Part shown: in pieces, positions 20,592 to 29,402 of the stretch
How the letters are laid out: each line of letters opens with the position of its first letter
How positions within the stretch are numbered: the first letter of the stretch is position 1
Assembly: GCF_000508165.1 (NCBI RefSeq)
Contig: NZ_AYOZ01000056.1
Span: 62,001 to 126,000, forward strand
DNA: 64,000 nt
From: Marinomonas profundimaris
GTDB taxonomy: Bacteria > Pseudomonadota > Gammaproteobacteria > Pseudomonadales > Marinomonadaceae
Reading direction: 5' to 3'
Notes under the pieces: generated by a model
Seen by the model: only the letters and a program-made list of their open reading frames with translations
Databases searched by the model: none
What the model was told of the DNA's origin: nothing
Program-made: the position numbers and the translations under genes

Positions 20592-20624
20592 AAATGGCCG
20601 CTATTCACTAGCGGCCATTTTTGT
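20592..20624. terminator. Bidirectional terminator between dapB and proV
   Basis: AAATGGCCGCTA (20592-20603) pairs with TAGCGGCCATTT (20609-20620), flanked by A and T runs. The genes converge here, so it can serve both strands. Confidence 0.85.
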
Positions 20625-20666
20625 TTGTAGTACGAGGTAAACTTACGTTTATGGTGAAAGTACGTC

Positions 20667-21839
20667 TTATGGTGAAAGTACATCCGCTAATTTGCTGGCT
20701 TCCAATCGGCCTTTTAGTTCCCCTTTTTTATTTACAACAGGCAAATCAAATCGCGTATTCAAGGAAAGCGGAATCACCTTTTGTAGCAAGTTTGTACGGC
20801 GAACTGGCTCGACATGAATTAGCGCATCAGACAAGAGGTCGTCGTCTTGTAACTGGTCTAGTTTTTGTTTTGTCAGAACGCCTTGGTAGACCTCGTTATT
20901 GAACACAAATGCGTGATCTTTATCTTGAGGGAAACTGGCTCTAACGTCTTTTGCCGTCGTTCCTTTCAGTTGTGTTGTGTCTGGCGTCATGATGGTTTGC
21001 ACCGTTAGTGCTCTCGCACGGTTCACGTCTTTGGCAAAGGCCCTAACGTAATCATCTGCCGGTTTTAGAACGATATCGACAGGCGTGCCGACTTGCACCA
21101 ACTTACCATCTTTCAGCACTGCAATGCGGTCGCCAAGTCGTAATGCTTCATCCAAATCGTGCGTAATGAAAATAATGGTCTTTTGCAGGTTTTCCTGTAA
21201 TTCCATTAGTTGTTCTTGCATCTCACTTCGAATCAAAGGATCAAGGGCTGAAAAAGCCTCATCCATTAGTAGAATTTCAGCGTCAGTACACAGCGCTCGA
21301 GCAAGGCCAACACGTTGTTGCTGCCCACCAGAAAGCTGAGAAGGGTATTGATCTTCATAGCCTGCCAGCCCAACGGTTTCTAACCAAGATACGGCTTTGG
21401 GTTTCCATTCTGCGCGTTTTTCGCCTTTGATCAGTAGACCGTAGCCAACATTATCCAATACACAACGGTGCGGCATTAAACCAAAGTGTTGAAACACCAT
21501 GGCCATTTTGTGGCGTCGGAAGGTGATTAAGTCTTTTGGCGACAGTTCCATGATGTTTTCGCCGTCGACTTTTATCTTGCCTGCAGTTGGGTCAATAAGA
21601 CGGTTGAAATGGCGGATTAGGGTGGATTTACCCGAACCAGAAAGCCCCATGATGACGAAGATTTCACCGCGTTTCACGCTTAAATTAATATCTTGTAGGC
21701 CAATGGTATGACCCGTTTCAGCTAAAACTTCTTCTTTTGAAGCGCCCGCTTTGACCTTCGGTAATACGTCTTCCGCTTTGGGGCCAAAAATTTGATACAG
21801 GCCTTCGATTTCGATTAATGTTTCGCGATTATTATCCAT
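20667..21839 (-). CDS. proV: Glycine betaine/proline ABC transporter ATP-binding protein ProV
   Basis: This cytoplasmic ATPase drives osmoprotectant uptake. It has about 390 residues. Walker A is GLSGSGKSTLIRHFNRL near residues 68-84. The signature is YPSQLSGGQQQRVGLARAL, and Walker B ILLMDEAFSALDPL is just after it. A ProV/OpuAA-type N-terminal segment (EDVLPKVKAGASKEEVL) is present. The C-terminal part looks like a CBS-type regulatory region that senses ionic strength in relatives. The ATG at 21839 overlaps the proW stop by 8 bases. Operon order is proX-proW-proV, the reverse of E. coli proVWX. Confidence 0.92.
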   Translation of the reverse strand: MDNNRETLIEIEGLYQIFGPKAEDVLPKVKAGASKEEVLAETGHTIGLQDINLSVKRGEIFVIMGLSGSGKSTLIRHFNRLIDPTAGKIKVDGENIMELSPKDLITFRRHKMAMVFQHFGLMPHRCVLDNVGYGLLIKGEKRAEWKPKAVSWLETVGLAGYEDQYPSQLSGGQQQRVGLARALCTDAEILLMDEAFSALDPLIRSEMQEQLMELQENLQKTIIFITHDLDEALRLGDRIAVLKDGKLVQVGTPVDIVLKPADDYVRAFAKDVNRARALTVQTIMTPDTTQLKGTTAKDVRASFPQDKDHAFVFNNEVYQGVLTKQKLDQLQDDDLLSDALIHVEPVRRTNLLQKVIPLSLNTRFDLPVVNKKGELKGRLEASKLADVLSP

Positions 21840-22731
21840 TCTCGGTGCCCTCAAGATGTTTCTGTGCGCGTTTTGCGTAACTCTGAGAAACGCGGTCAAA
21901 GATGATGGCAAGCGCTACGATAGCGAGACCATTCAAGAGCCCAAGGGTAAAGTATTGGTTAGTGATGGATTTCAATACGGGTTGTCCTAAGCCTTTTACG
22001 CCAATCATTGACGCAACGACGACCATGGCGAGCGCCATCATAATTGTTTGGTTAATACCTGCCATAATGGTTGGCATTGCGAGTGGAATTTGAACCCCAA
22101 ACAAGCGTTGTGTTGGTGTGGCGCCATAAGCGGTGGCGGCTTCTAGGGTTTCCTTATTTACAAGGCGAATCCCTAAATTTGTCAAACGAATAACGGGAGG
22201 AATCGCGTAAATGACAACGGCGATTACGCCAGGGATTCGACCGATACCCAATAGCATAACGACCGGAATTAGGTAAACGAAAGCTGGCATGGTCTGCATG
22301 ATATCAAGCAGCGGTGTAATAATGGATCTGGCCCTGTCGGATCTGGCCATGAGAATACCGATAGGAATACCAATGCAAATAGAAAGAATGGTACACACAG
22401 TAATGATGCTTAAGGTTCGCATCGTGTCTTCCCACATTCCAAAGTAGCCAATAGCAAGGAAGGAGGCGAGTACACCTGCGCACAGTTTCCAAGATCGTGT
22501 AGCGGCATAAACAAGCCCGACGATGGCCGCTAAAACAAGCCACCACGGAGTTTGTAGTAGTAGGTTTTCAAACCATACTAGGAAATGTAAAAGAGGGTTG
22601 AAGAAGTTTTCAATAGATTCGCCGTAAGCGCGGGAAAAAGTTCGGTAGGCGCCGTCTAGCGTTTGTCTTATCGCGAGGAGATCGCGCCGACTCATATCTG
22701 GAAATTCTGTCAACCAAGAGCTGTCTATCAT
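21832..22731 (-). CDS. proW: Glycine betaine/proline ABC transporter permease ProW
   Basis: This inner-membrane permease of 299 residues has about six to seven transmembrane helices. The N-terminal region before the first helix includes FFNPLLHFLVWFENLLLQTP, as in other ProW proteins. The core contains the binding-protein-dependent transport EAA-type loop EAATAYGATPTQRLFGVQIP, which contacts ProV. It lies 78 bases after proX and overlaps proV by 8 bases, so the two transporter subunits are translationally coupled. Confidence 0.91.
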   Translation of the reverse strand: MIDSSWLTEFPDMSRRDLLAIRQTLDGAYRTFSRAYGESIENFFNPLLHFLVWFENLLLQTPWWLVLAAIVGLVYAATRSWKLCAGVLASFLAIGYFGMWEDTMRTLSIITVCTILSICIGIPIGILMARSDRARSIITPLLDIMQTMPAFVYLIPVVMLLGIGRIPGVIAVVIYAIPPVIRLTNLGIRLVNKETLEAATAYGATPTQRLFGVQIPLAMPTIMAGINQTIMMALAMVVVASMIGVKGLGQPVLKSITNQYFTLGLLNGLAIVALAIIFDRVSQSYAKRAQKHLEGTENG

Positions 22732-22764
22732 AAGTTAGTTCTCAAAGAGTAAAGCGGAGGGAAG

Positions 22765-22791
22765 AGCCGTGCTGGGGCATTTAGCACGGCT
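22765..22791 (-). repeat. Stem-loop between proX and proW
   Basis: AGCCGTGCT (22765-22773) pairs with AGCACGGCT (22783-22791) around a 9-base loop. There is no T-run after it on the minus strand. It probably stabilises the proX 3' end or partly attenuates proWV, giving more binding protein than permease; this is inference. Confidence 0.55.
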
Positions 22792-22809
22792 TTGCACTGT
22801 CTACATTTA

Positions 22810-23814
22810 TTATAGGTTATCGAGTGCTTTCTCAAGTTTAGCTTTTACATCCTTGTTAACCCATTTAGACCAAATGTCTGCATGGTTAAGCATAAAATTT
22901 TCAGCGGCATATTGACCATCAGCTTGGTTGTCTTCCATCCATGCAAGCAAGGAGTTCATTTGAGCGTTAGTGAAAGAACGTTTTGCTGTGTAAGCATAGG
23001 CAGCAGGGGCTTTTTTCGCAAAACCAGTGGTTGTCACGCTGTACACAGGAGAAGGTGGGAACATAGTGGCTTTTGGTTCTAGGCAATCAATTTTAGTAAT
23101 ACAGCTCATGTATTCCTTCTGATCAACACCCGTACCGAAATCGACTTTTACCATGTCGTATTTACCTAAAATGGCGGTTGGTGCCCAGTAATAACCAAAC
23201 CAAGCGTTACCACGCTCGTAGGCACGGCTCAAAGAACCAGATAGACCTGCTGCGGAACCTGGATCAATCAGTTCAAAACCTGCATCTTCAAGTTTTAATG
23301 CTTTGAACAAGTTGCCGCCAGAAATCTGACAACCCCAACCTGCTGGACAGCCATAAAAAGCAGAAACTGAATCGTCTTCTGGGTTAGGGAATTGTTTAGC
23401 GTGTTTTTTAATGCCTGCGATTGTTGCCAATGACGGGTCTTTGTCTACCATGTATTTTGGTACCCAAAAGCCTTCTTCACCACCGTCAGACAATGATCGA
23501 CCAGCGATGCTCAAGCGTTTTTCTGCCACACCACGATCGATCAACGCTTGAACTGCGTTTGTCCACATCTCTGGCGCAATATCTGGCTGACCTTTTTCTA
23601 TCATGGAAGTGCTGGTTGGCATGGTATCGCCAGGAATAAGTTCGGCGTCACAGCCAAAGCCGTTATTCAAAATGAACATGTCCACGTTTGCCATTAGAGA
23701 AGCAGAGTTCCAGTTCATATCAGCGATTTGAATCTTGCCACAGCTGTCGTTTGCCGCGAAAGAAGAGGTGGCTGCGAGTGTCATAAGACCTGCAACAATA
23801 CTTTTTTTATACAT
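22810..23814 (-). CDS. proX: Glycine betaine/proline-binding periplasmic protein ProX
   Basis: This periplasmic binding protein belongs to the OpuAC family. It has a signal peptide (MYKKSIVAGLMTLAATSSFA, cleavage near residue 20) and about 334 residues. The mature part begins NDSCGKIQIADMNWNSASLM, with the family W. Further aromatic segments (GNAWFGYYWAPTAI) can form the quaternary-ammonium cage. The start at 23814 has AGGAAC about 6 bases upstream; an ATG at 23853 would give a non-signal N-terminus. As first gene of proXWV it carries the promoter and putative CosR-type operator at 23866-23886. Confidence 0.9.
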   Translation of the reverse strand: MYKKSIVAGLMTLAATSSFAANDSCGKIQIADMNWNSASLMANVDMFILNNGFGCDAELIPGDTMPTSTSMIEKGQPDIAPEMWTNAVQALIDRGVAEKRLSIAGRSLSDGGEEGFWVPKYMVDKDPSLATIAGIKKHAKQFPNPEDDSVSAFYGCPAGWGCQISGGNLFKALKLEDAGFELIDPGSAAGLSGSLSRAYERGNAWFGYYWAPTAILGKYDMVKVDFGTGVDQKEYMSCITKIDCLEPKATMFPPSPVYSVTTTGFAKKAPAAYAYTAKRSFTNAQMNSLLAWMEDNQADGQYAAENFMLNHADIWSKWVNKDVKAKLEKALDNL

Positions 23815-23865
23815 TATTATGTTCCTGTTATGATTTTGAATGTTAGTGAACAAACTATTTTTAGT

Positions 23866-23886
23866 TTACACATCTAACCAATTATA
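23866..23886 (-). promoter_or_regulatory. proX promoter -10 box with adjoining MarR-type operator candidate
   Basis: On the minus strand TATAAT (23886-23881) is followed after three bases by TTAGATGTGTAA (23877-23866). The same TTAGA(Y/C)(R/A)T core follows the TATAAT of ectA on its own strand. No good -35 is visible. An osmoregulator such as the nearby MarR protein may bind here; this is inference. Confidence 0.55.
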
Positions 23887-24084
23887 TCAATTTCTTGTTA
23901 TTTGACTTTGACTTAAAAGTGTTATTTTTTCTTTAAAAACAGATAGTTATAAATATTAAGAAAATATTAACAGGCATGGAAAAAAGGAGTTATTGGCGGG
24001 TTTTGAGCGAAAAATGTTTAATGAAGTAAGTAAAAACTCGACTAGAAGGCGCCGAGTTTTTGAAAAAAGGAAGAAAAGTGGAGG

Positions 24085-24564
24085 CTAAACACTAGGAGAA
24101 TTGATGTCCAGCATAGGCGCAGCATCAATATTTTCAGCGTCCATCATCATGGCGATACGCTGTAAAGAGGAAAGTACTTGAGTTTGTTCCCAGCCTTCTA
24201 ATGATTCGAATTCATCAATGAATTTTTCATGCAATAGCGGAGGCGCGGTGCTTAAAATAGCTCTGCCTTCCGGCATTAATCTGGCGTTAACAATACGCTT
24301 GTCTTTTTGTGCTCTGACGCGCTCAACTAACTTACGATCTTCTAATCGATTTAGGATGGTGGTAACGGTTGCCTGGCTCAATGACACACTGTCAGAAATA
24401 CGACGAACGGTAACATCACCTAATTCTTCAATGGAACGAAGTACCATGATTTGCGGAATGGTTAACCCGCAGGCTTTTACAACGCGCTTAGATTGCAGGT
24501 CCGTTGCTCGGATAATTCGTCTTAAATGAACAAGAACATCATGTAGGTGTTGCGGATTAGACAT
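24085..24564 (-). CDS. MarR family regulator, CosR/EctR1-like candidate
   Basis: This 159-residue winged-helix regulator has the MarR core, with GLTIPQIMVLRSIEELG near residues 33-49, then the recognition region VRRISDSVSLSQATVTTILNR (54-74, given in parts), and the wing DKRIVNARLMPEGRAIL. It lies 270 bases upstream of proX on the same strand and in the same window as ectABC-ask. In Methylomicrobium EctR1, and in Vibrio CosR, MarR proteins repress ectoine and betaine genes. The assignment is based on context and is not proved. No strong ribosome-binding site is seen. Confidence 0.7.
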   Translation of the reverse strand: MSNPQHLHDVLVHLRRIIRATDLQSKRVVKACGLTIPQIMVLRSIEELGDVTVRRISDSVSLSQATVTTILNRLEDRKLVERVRAQKDKRIVNARLMPEGRAILSTAPPLLHEKFIDEFESLEGWEQTQVLSSLQRIAMMMDAENIDAAPMLDINSPSV

Positions 24565-24654
24565 AGTAATAAGAGACCCAGAAAATTTTACGGATTATAT
24601 GACTTTGTAAGAGCCTGTAAAAGCGAAGTTTTACGTTATTACAGTTCAAAGTAT

Positions 24655-24687
24655 AGGTTTACTTTCCTATTATTGGAAAGTAAACCT
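24655..24687. repeat. 13-bp perfect inverted repeat after the photolyase gene
   Basis: AGGTTTACTTTCC and GGAAAGTAAACCT form a perfect 13-base stem around a 7-base loop. It lies 57 bases after the photolyase stop (minus strand). Neither strand has a U-tract after it, so it is more likely a processing or mRNA-end structure than a classical terminator. Confidence 0.6.
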
Positions 24688-24743
24688 GAAAAATGGAATT
24701 CACTTGAATTGACCGTCATACATTCTGGGAATAAGGCCGTCGA

Positions 24744-26156
24744 TTACAGCCCTTTTAACTCATCAAATGCCGCTATGGCAGCTTGTCTTGCGGGTTTGTA
24801 ATCGATAATGGGTTCTGGGTAGTCACACTGAATTCTTTGCTCCGAGCTTGGGTTATGTATCGATTTTGCGTCTAAGTGCGCTAATTCAGGAACAAAGCGT
24901 TTGATGAATTCACCGTTTTTATCATAGGTTTCAGATTGTCTGGTTGGGTTAAAAACACGAAAGTAGGGCGCCGCGTCGCAGCCAGTGGATGCACTCCATT
25001 GCCAGCCGCCGTTGTTTGCCGCAAATTCGCCATCAATCAGTTGGCTCATAAAATACGCTTCGCCTTTTCGCCAGTCAGCAAAGAGCAGCTTGGTAAAAAA
25101 GCTCGCTGTAACCATTCTTAAGCGATTGTGCATCCAGCCTGTTTGTTTGAGTTGTCGCATAGCGGCATCAACAATGGGGAACCCGGTTCGACCTTCGCAC
25201 CATGCAAGAAACTCATCTGGGTTATTACGCCAACGCAGTAGATTGGTATCAGCTTTAAACGGTTGATTCATGCAAAGGTGCGGGAAGTGCTCCATAAGTT
25301 GACGATAAAAATCACGCCAAGCCAATTCCTTTAACCAAACGCTGTCTCGCCAGTCTCTGTCCTCTTGGTTGCAGGTGTACATAATGGCTTCCAGGCATTG
25401 TCTCGGCCCCAGCGCACCAAGCGCAAGATAAGGCGATAGCGTGCTGGTGGCGGGTTGCATCGGGTAATCTCTGTGTTCTGAATAATGGCGTTCTTTGTGG
25501 TGACAAAACAGCCAAAGTCGTTGCTTGGCAATGTCTTGGTCAGCTGGCCATAAGTCGTCTCTAAAGGTTTTTGCCCAAGTATAGTCTAAGGCCGATTCCG
25601 GTAATGGTGTGCCTTGCGGCTCAGGGGCGGGCAAGGGTGCTATATCTTGCTGAGCGAGCAGTGTGAGCCAGCGTTTGAAAAAAGGTGTAAAGACTTTGAA
25701 TGGTGTGCCTTGTTGGCTAAAAACAGCTTGCGGCACTATCCGGTCAGAAGGCTGAATGTGTGTGGTTATTTGGTGCTTTTGCAGCTTTTGGCAAACAGCT
25801 TGGTCACGTTGTTGTTCATGAATAGGTAGGTCATGATTAAACCAAAGGTGTTTTGTGTCATGCTCTAAGCAAAACTCGGTCATGGCATCAGGCAGTTGTT
25901 TGAAGGTGTCTACATGAATAATATGCGAAGGAATTCCGAGCGTTGCCAGCGACTTTACTAGGGTTTTGGTGAGGCCTGCTCGTAAGCCTATTTTGGCGTC
26001 CGATTCGTTGTGTTCGCTCCACTGCGTGGGCGTTACCGTCACGATAACCCCCACTTTTTCCTTTAACGCTCTCGCTTCTATAGACGCAAGGTGCAGCGCT
26101 GGATTATCCAAAATGCGAAGGTCATTTCTGAGCCAAACAAGGTGTTCTATTCTCAT
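24744..26156 (-). CDS. phrB: Deoxyribodipyrimidine photolyase (class I CPD photolyase)
   Basis: It uses light and FAD to split cyclobutane pyrimidine dimers. The protein has about 470 residues. The N-terminal domain opens IEHLVWLRNDLRILDNPALH, where the antenna chromophore binds. The C-terminal FAD-binding helical domain contains GRTGFPIVDAAMRQLKQTGW, HNRLRMVTASFFTKLLF, and DGEFAANNGGWQWSASTGCD, which carry the FAD and dimer contacts. I use the ATG at 26156. It is the last gene of a three-gene minus-strand set (FAD oxidoreductase, DUF523/DUF1722 protein, photolyase) with gaps of 31 and 13 bases. Confidence 0.93.
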   Translation of the reverse strand: MRIEHLVWLRNDLRILDNPALHLASIEARALKEKVGVIVTVTPTQWSEHNESDAKIGLRAGLTKTLVKSLATLGIPSHIIHVDTFKQLPDAMTEFCLEHDTKHLWFNHDLPIHEQQRDQAVCQKLQKHQITTHIQPSDRIVPQAVFSQQGTPFKVFTPFFKRWLTLLAQQDIAPLPAPEPQGTPLPESALDYTWAKTFRDDLWPADQDIAKQRLWLFCHHKERHYSEHRDYPMQPATSTLSPYLALGALGPRQCLEAIMYTCNQEDRDWRDSVWLKELAWRDFYRQLMEHFPHLCMNQPFKADTNLLRWRNNPDEFLAWCEGRTGFPIVDAAMRQLKQTGWMHNRLRMVTASFFTKLLFADWRKGEAYFMSQLIDGEFAANNGGWQWSASTGCDAAPYFRVFNPTRQSETYDKNGEFIKRFVPELAHLDAKSIHNPSSEQRIQCDYPEPIIDYKPARQAAIAAFDELKGL

Positions 26157-26169
26157 TCTGATGTTTACC

Positions 26170-27150
26170 TTAAACCGTGTTACGTATGCCCAGTGGTGAT
26201 GGGTATGGTAGGAAGTAGCTTTGCCCATTGATGTAGTCACTCCCATAATGTTTTAGGTAGTGATGGAGTAAGGTAATGGGGGTCGCTAGATTGACTTCTC
26301 CGCGGCGGTATTGCTCGACCACATCCAGAATATCTTTTCTTATCGACACATCGACGGCGTGTTTCAAATACCCAACAAGATGCATCAATACATTGCAGTG
26401 GTTTTTGCGTTCCGCAGGTTTCGATAACGTCGTCATTAATAGTTCAAAATAGGCGTTTTTTAACTCTGTAACCGATCGTGGGTCGTTGCCGGACAGCAAA
26501 CGGCCCAGTTGACGATAAACTGGTTGAGAATGCGCCATGACCATGTATTTGTAGCGGCTATGAAAGGCAATTAGCTCTTTCATTTTAGGCTCGTCGCTAA
26601 CGCTGATTCGAAAGTCATGATGAGTAAAAACGCGCAACAAAAAGTTTTCTCTGAGTGCTGGGTCATTCAAGCGCCCATCTTCTTCGATCGGCAGCAATGG
26701 ATAGCGTTTCTGCAACTCTTTGGTGAAGAGTCCCGCGCTTCTTTGCATATGTGGATGGCCGTTTTCTTGATATACCTTAATGCGTTCCATGCCGCAGCTT
26801 GGGGATTTTTTCATCAAAATATAGCCGTCGAGATGGGAAAGTTTTTCTAAATACGCATTGGACGCCGCCATAAACACTTCGGAAACGTCTTCTTCGCTAT
26901 TTTTTGTGAAGGTCATTCTTGGCGCATTTGGGTCGCCTTCTAAGCGCAAGGTTGGTCGAGGTGTGCCAAACCCTGCGGCCATTTCCGGGCAGAATTTTTG
27001 ATAGTCAAAATACTCACTGAGTACCTTGTCGCAATAGTTTGAGTGACTGTGTCCGCCATTGAATCGAACGTTTTCACCCAATAGGCATGCGCTGATACCA
27101 ACGGGGATTTTATGCGCTAATTGGTCTGGGGAATTGAAAAATAGTGGCAT
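26170..27150 (-). CDS. DUF523 plus DUF1722 (YbgA-like) protein
   Basis: This is a 326-residue two-domain protein. The N-terminal DUF523 domain has conserved cysteines in ISACLLGENVRFNGGHS, KFCPEMAAGFGTPRP and KKSPSCGMERIKVY. The C-terminal DUF1722 (YbgA) domain starts near residue 180 (FHSRYKYMVMAHSQPVYRQLG). The enzyme activity is unknown. The fusion is often found beside photolyase genes, as here, 13 bases before the photolyase. Recent work in other bacteria links DUF523 proteins to 2-thiouracil desulfuration, but I cannot assign that here. Confidence 0.85.
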   Translation of the reverse strand: MPLFFNSPDQLAHKIPVGISACLLGENVRFNGGHSHSNYCDKVLSEYFDYQKFCPEMAAGFGTPRPTLRLEGDPNAPRMTFTKNSEEDVSEVFMAASNAYLEKLSHLDGYILMKKSPSCGMERIKVYQENGHPHMQRSAGLFTKELQKRYPLLPIEEDGRLNDPALRENFLLRVFTHHDFRISVSDEPKMKELIAFHSRYKYMVMAHSQPVYRQLGRLLSGNDPRSVTELKNAYFELLMTTLSKPAERKNHCNVLMHLVGYLKHAVDVSIRKDILDVVEQYRRGEVNLATPITLLHHYLKHYGSDYINGQSYFLPYPSPLGIRNTV

Positions 27151-27181
27151 GATTTTATCCTCAAAAGATAACGGTATTGCT

Positions 27182-28192
27182 CTATTGAGCGTTTTTTATC
27201 AAATTTGTTAGGGTGATCGCGCTTAATAGCGCACCTTCTGCATCGCCTTGACACAACCAATCTCCGGCGAGTCCTACATGGTGTTCTGGTGCCCATGCGC
27301 AATGGTTATTGCCTTTATTTTCAGAAAAACGACTAAGAAACCAGCGGTGCGGTTCGCCATGCTTCAGTACGCGTTGTTCCGTTAGCTCTGAAAAAGCCTG
27401 AAGTAAACTTTTAGTAATCCAGATTTTGTCATGGTCTAGGTGTTGTTTTGTCCATTCATCGGTCGCTTGGATTACCCAACGATCGACTTTGTCGCTGTTT
27501 CGCATCGGTTTGTAGTTGTCTTTTACCATGCGAGCGAGCGGTGTGTTTTTAGGCTCGATCAACGCATTAAGTTCACTTGTCTCAGTTTCTAACCACATGG
27601 CCCATTGTGATTGATAATCGGTGCAGGCTTGATTCGCTCGGAGCAGTAATACAGCCAATTTCTCATTCGTTGCAAGCAGCGCAGCGGCTTGTGGTGCTGG
27701 AGCCGTAATAATAATTTTTTTAGCGGACACAACAGGTTGATAGCGGTCGTCTCTTAAAAGCCATTGAGTCTGTTCGCCTATCTCGTCTTGAAGGTGTTCT
27801 AAGTGATGAATGCGTGTGTTGGTAATGAGTGTGGCATCGCTCAGCCAATGTCGTGTAATGGTGCTCATTTTAGGCACGCCGACAAAGGCGTGTGATTCGT
27901 CGGTGCTGCACTGTTTCCAGACGGCGGCAATGTTTTCTTTGATGAGTGAGTCGAGTAGCGTTTGTGTTGCTTTATTTTTTGCTGAAATAAACGGCGTACC
28001 AAGATCGCAACTGATGTCATCGTCTAATCGTTTGCTGCCAGCACGGCCGCCGCTGCCACGACTTTTTTCAATGACACACACGGTCAGGCCGGATTGGGAT
28101 AGTAGGTGAGCGCACAAGCTTCCCGCCAATCCCGCGCCAATGATGGCGATGTCGAAAGAGGGTATCTGGATCGGGCTAGTTGATGTGTTCAT
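27182..28192 (-). CDS. FAD-dependent amine/NAD(P) oxidoreductase (renalase-like)
   Basis: The protein has about 336 residues. The dinucleotide motif near the start is IAIIGAGLAGSLCAHLL, followed by VIEKSRGSGGRAGSKRLDD, the usual FAD signature of this group. The C-terminal part has the AGDWLCQGDAEGALLSAITL segment that closes the FAD site. Substrate unknown. I take the ATG at 28192, with AGGAG 9 bases upstream, over the possible start at 28270, which would run into the operator region. It is the first gene of the photolyase operon and lies opposite the MerR regulator. Confidence 0.85.
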   Translation of the reverse strand: MNTSTSPIQIPSFDIAIIGAGLAGSLCAHLLSQSGLTVCVIEKSRGSGGRAGSKRLDDDISCDLGTPFISAKNKATQTLLDSLIKENIAAVWKQCSTDESHAFVGVPKMSTITRHWLSDATLITNTRIHHLEHLQDEIGEQTQWLLRDDRYQPVVSAKKIIITAPAPQAAALLATNEKLAVLLLRANQACTDYQSQWAMWLETETSELNALIEPKNTPLARMVKDNYKPMRNSDKVDRWVIQATDEWTKQHLDHDKIWITKSLLQAFSELTEQRVLKHGEPHRWFLSRFSENKGNNHCAWAPEHHVGLAGDWLCQGDAEGALLSAITLTNLIKNAQ

Positions 28193-28223
28193 CTGGTATT
28201 GCTCCTGCATTTGCGTTGTCTTC

Positions 28224-28304
28224 TTATACAATATAGAAACTTGTACAAGAAAAGCAATATTATTGTACAAAAAAATATTTGTATAGTTTTTGGCAGTTGT
28301 ATAA
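28224..28304. promoter_or_regulatory. Divergent promoter with five TTGTACAA-like sites
   Basis: Five related boxes occur: TTATACAA (28224-28231), TTGTACAA (28241-28248), TTGTACAA (28263-28270), TTGTATAG (28279-28286) and TTGTATAA (28297-28304). Start-to-start spacings are 17, 22, 16 and 18. This fits sites for a LitR/CarH-class MerR regulator, whose reported consensus includes TGTACA halves. The array lies between the photolyase operon and its probable regulator. Confidence 0.6.
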
Positions 28305-28361
28305 GTTTAGGTCACAATGGGTAAATTACCTTGGATGAATAATGATTTATTGGAAGTGTGT

Positions 28362-29315
28362 ATGAGTCAGTCTAACCAGAATACAGAGTCAAACGCCCAG
28401 CAAGCGTTAGAAACATTGGATGAAAAGGCGCTTTTGGATGACTCGTCTTATTTTCCCATCCGTGAGCTATCGCTAAAAACGGGTGTGAATTCTGTCACTC
28501 TGCGAGCGTGGGAGCGACGCTACGGTTTACTAAAGCCGAAACGAACCAGCAAAGGCCATCGACTTTACGATCAAGGCGATGTGCTTCGGGTTGAAGGGAT
28601 ATTGCGCTGGATTCAGCAAGGTGTTGCGGTGAGTAAGGTGCGAGCGTTGTTGGATCAAGGCGATTCACCAGAAAACATTACGCTATCGAATGAGTGGTTG
28701 GAGTGGCAAGTGGCTTTGGTGTCTGCATCGCGCGCTTTTCAAGACGATAAGATCGAGCAAATGTATCAGCAGATTTTTTCTCAGTACCCTGCGGACATTG
28801 CGGTGCGAGATTGGCTATTGCCGAGTTTCGAGACACTGGGAAAGGGCGCCGCATTGACGTTTTGTGAGTCAATTATATTGCCTTGTCTTGTGTCGCGAGT
28901 AGCCAGTTTGAAAGCACAACAAAAGCCATCTAAGGGAAAAAGTTCGCCGACGGTTCTCATTACAGGTTTATCGTCTCAGCGAATTTTGTGGTGTTACATG
29001 GCAGCGACGATGATGCTCGACAAGGGGATTGCTTGTCGCGTGGTATCAAATGCCATACACACAAACGAGTGGGTCGATTTGCTGGTGGGGACTCAAGCTC
29101 AATCCATGTTGGCATTTTGTGACAATGAGCTCGCGTCAAAGGCATCTGATGTCATTGAGCAGATGGCGGAATGGGGGAAGCCTGTGGCGGCCATAGGTGC
29201 TGGTTTTTGGTTATCTGCTCATGAATCCAATGTAACGAGTGTGGGGGGTGTGCGGGTGTATTCAGAGGCGCTAGAAGGTGTTACTGAATTCATGACGACG
29301 ATTATTGTGAAGTAA
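28362..29315 (+). CDS. MerR family regulator with degenerate B12-binding-like domain (LitR/PplR-like)
   Basis: The protein has about 317 residues. A MerR helix-turn-helix follows an N-terminal tail: YFPIRELSLKTGVNSVTLRA, then WERRYGLLKPKRTSKGHRLY, then DVLRVEGILRWIQQGVAVSKV. The C-terminal part (from about residue 110) resembles the cobalamin-binding region of CarH/LitR, but I find no DxHxxG or EH cobalamin motif; the equivalent region reads SSQRILWCYMAATMML. This matches light-response regulators that work without B12, as in Pseudomonas. I use the ATG at 28362 with TGGAAG upstream; an ATG at 28317 starts too close to the operator array. Confidence 0.78.
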   Translation: MSQSNQNTESNAQQALETLDEKALLDDSSYFPIRELSLKTGVNSVTLRAWERRYGLLKPKRTSKGHRLYDQGDVLRVEGILRWIQQGVAVSKVRALLDQGDSPENITLSNEWLEWQVALVSASRAFQDDKIEQMYQQIFSQYPADIAVRDWLLPSFETLGKGAALTFCESIILPCLVSRVASLKAQQKPSKGKSSPTVLITGLSSQRILWCYMAATMMLDKGIACRVVSNAIHTNEWVDLLVGTQAQSMLAFCDNELASKASDVIEQMAEWGKPVAAIGAGFWLSAHESNVTSVGGVRVYSEALEGVTEFMTTIIVK

Positions 29316-29402
29316 AAAACTATCAAGTGGATACAGGTAATAAATTTTCAATATGGTTACGTCTCTTCTATTCTGTTAATTCAAGAAAACGAGGAGATCA
29401 AA

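Noticed and set aside
20621..20902. Open frame of 93 codons on the plus strand at the dapB-proV junction
   Set aside because: It is antisense to proV and begins in the bidirectional terminator.
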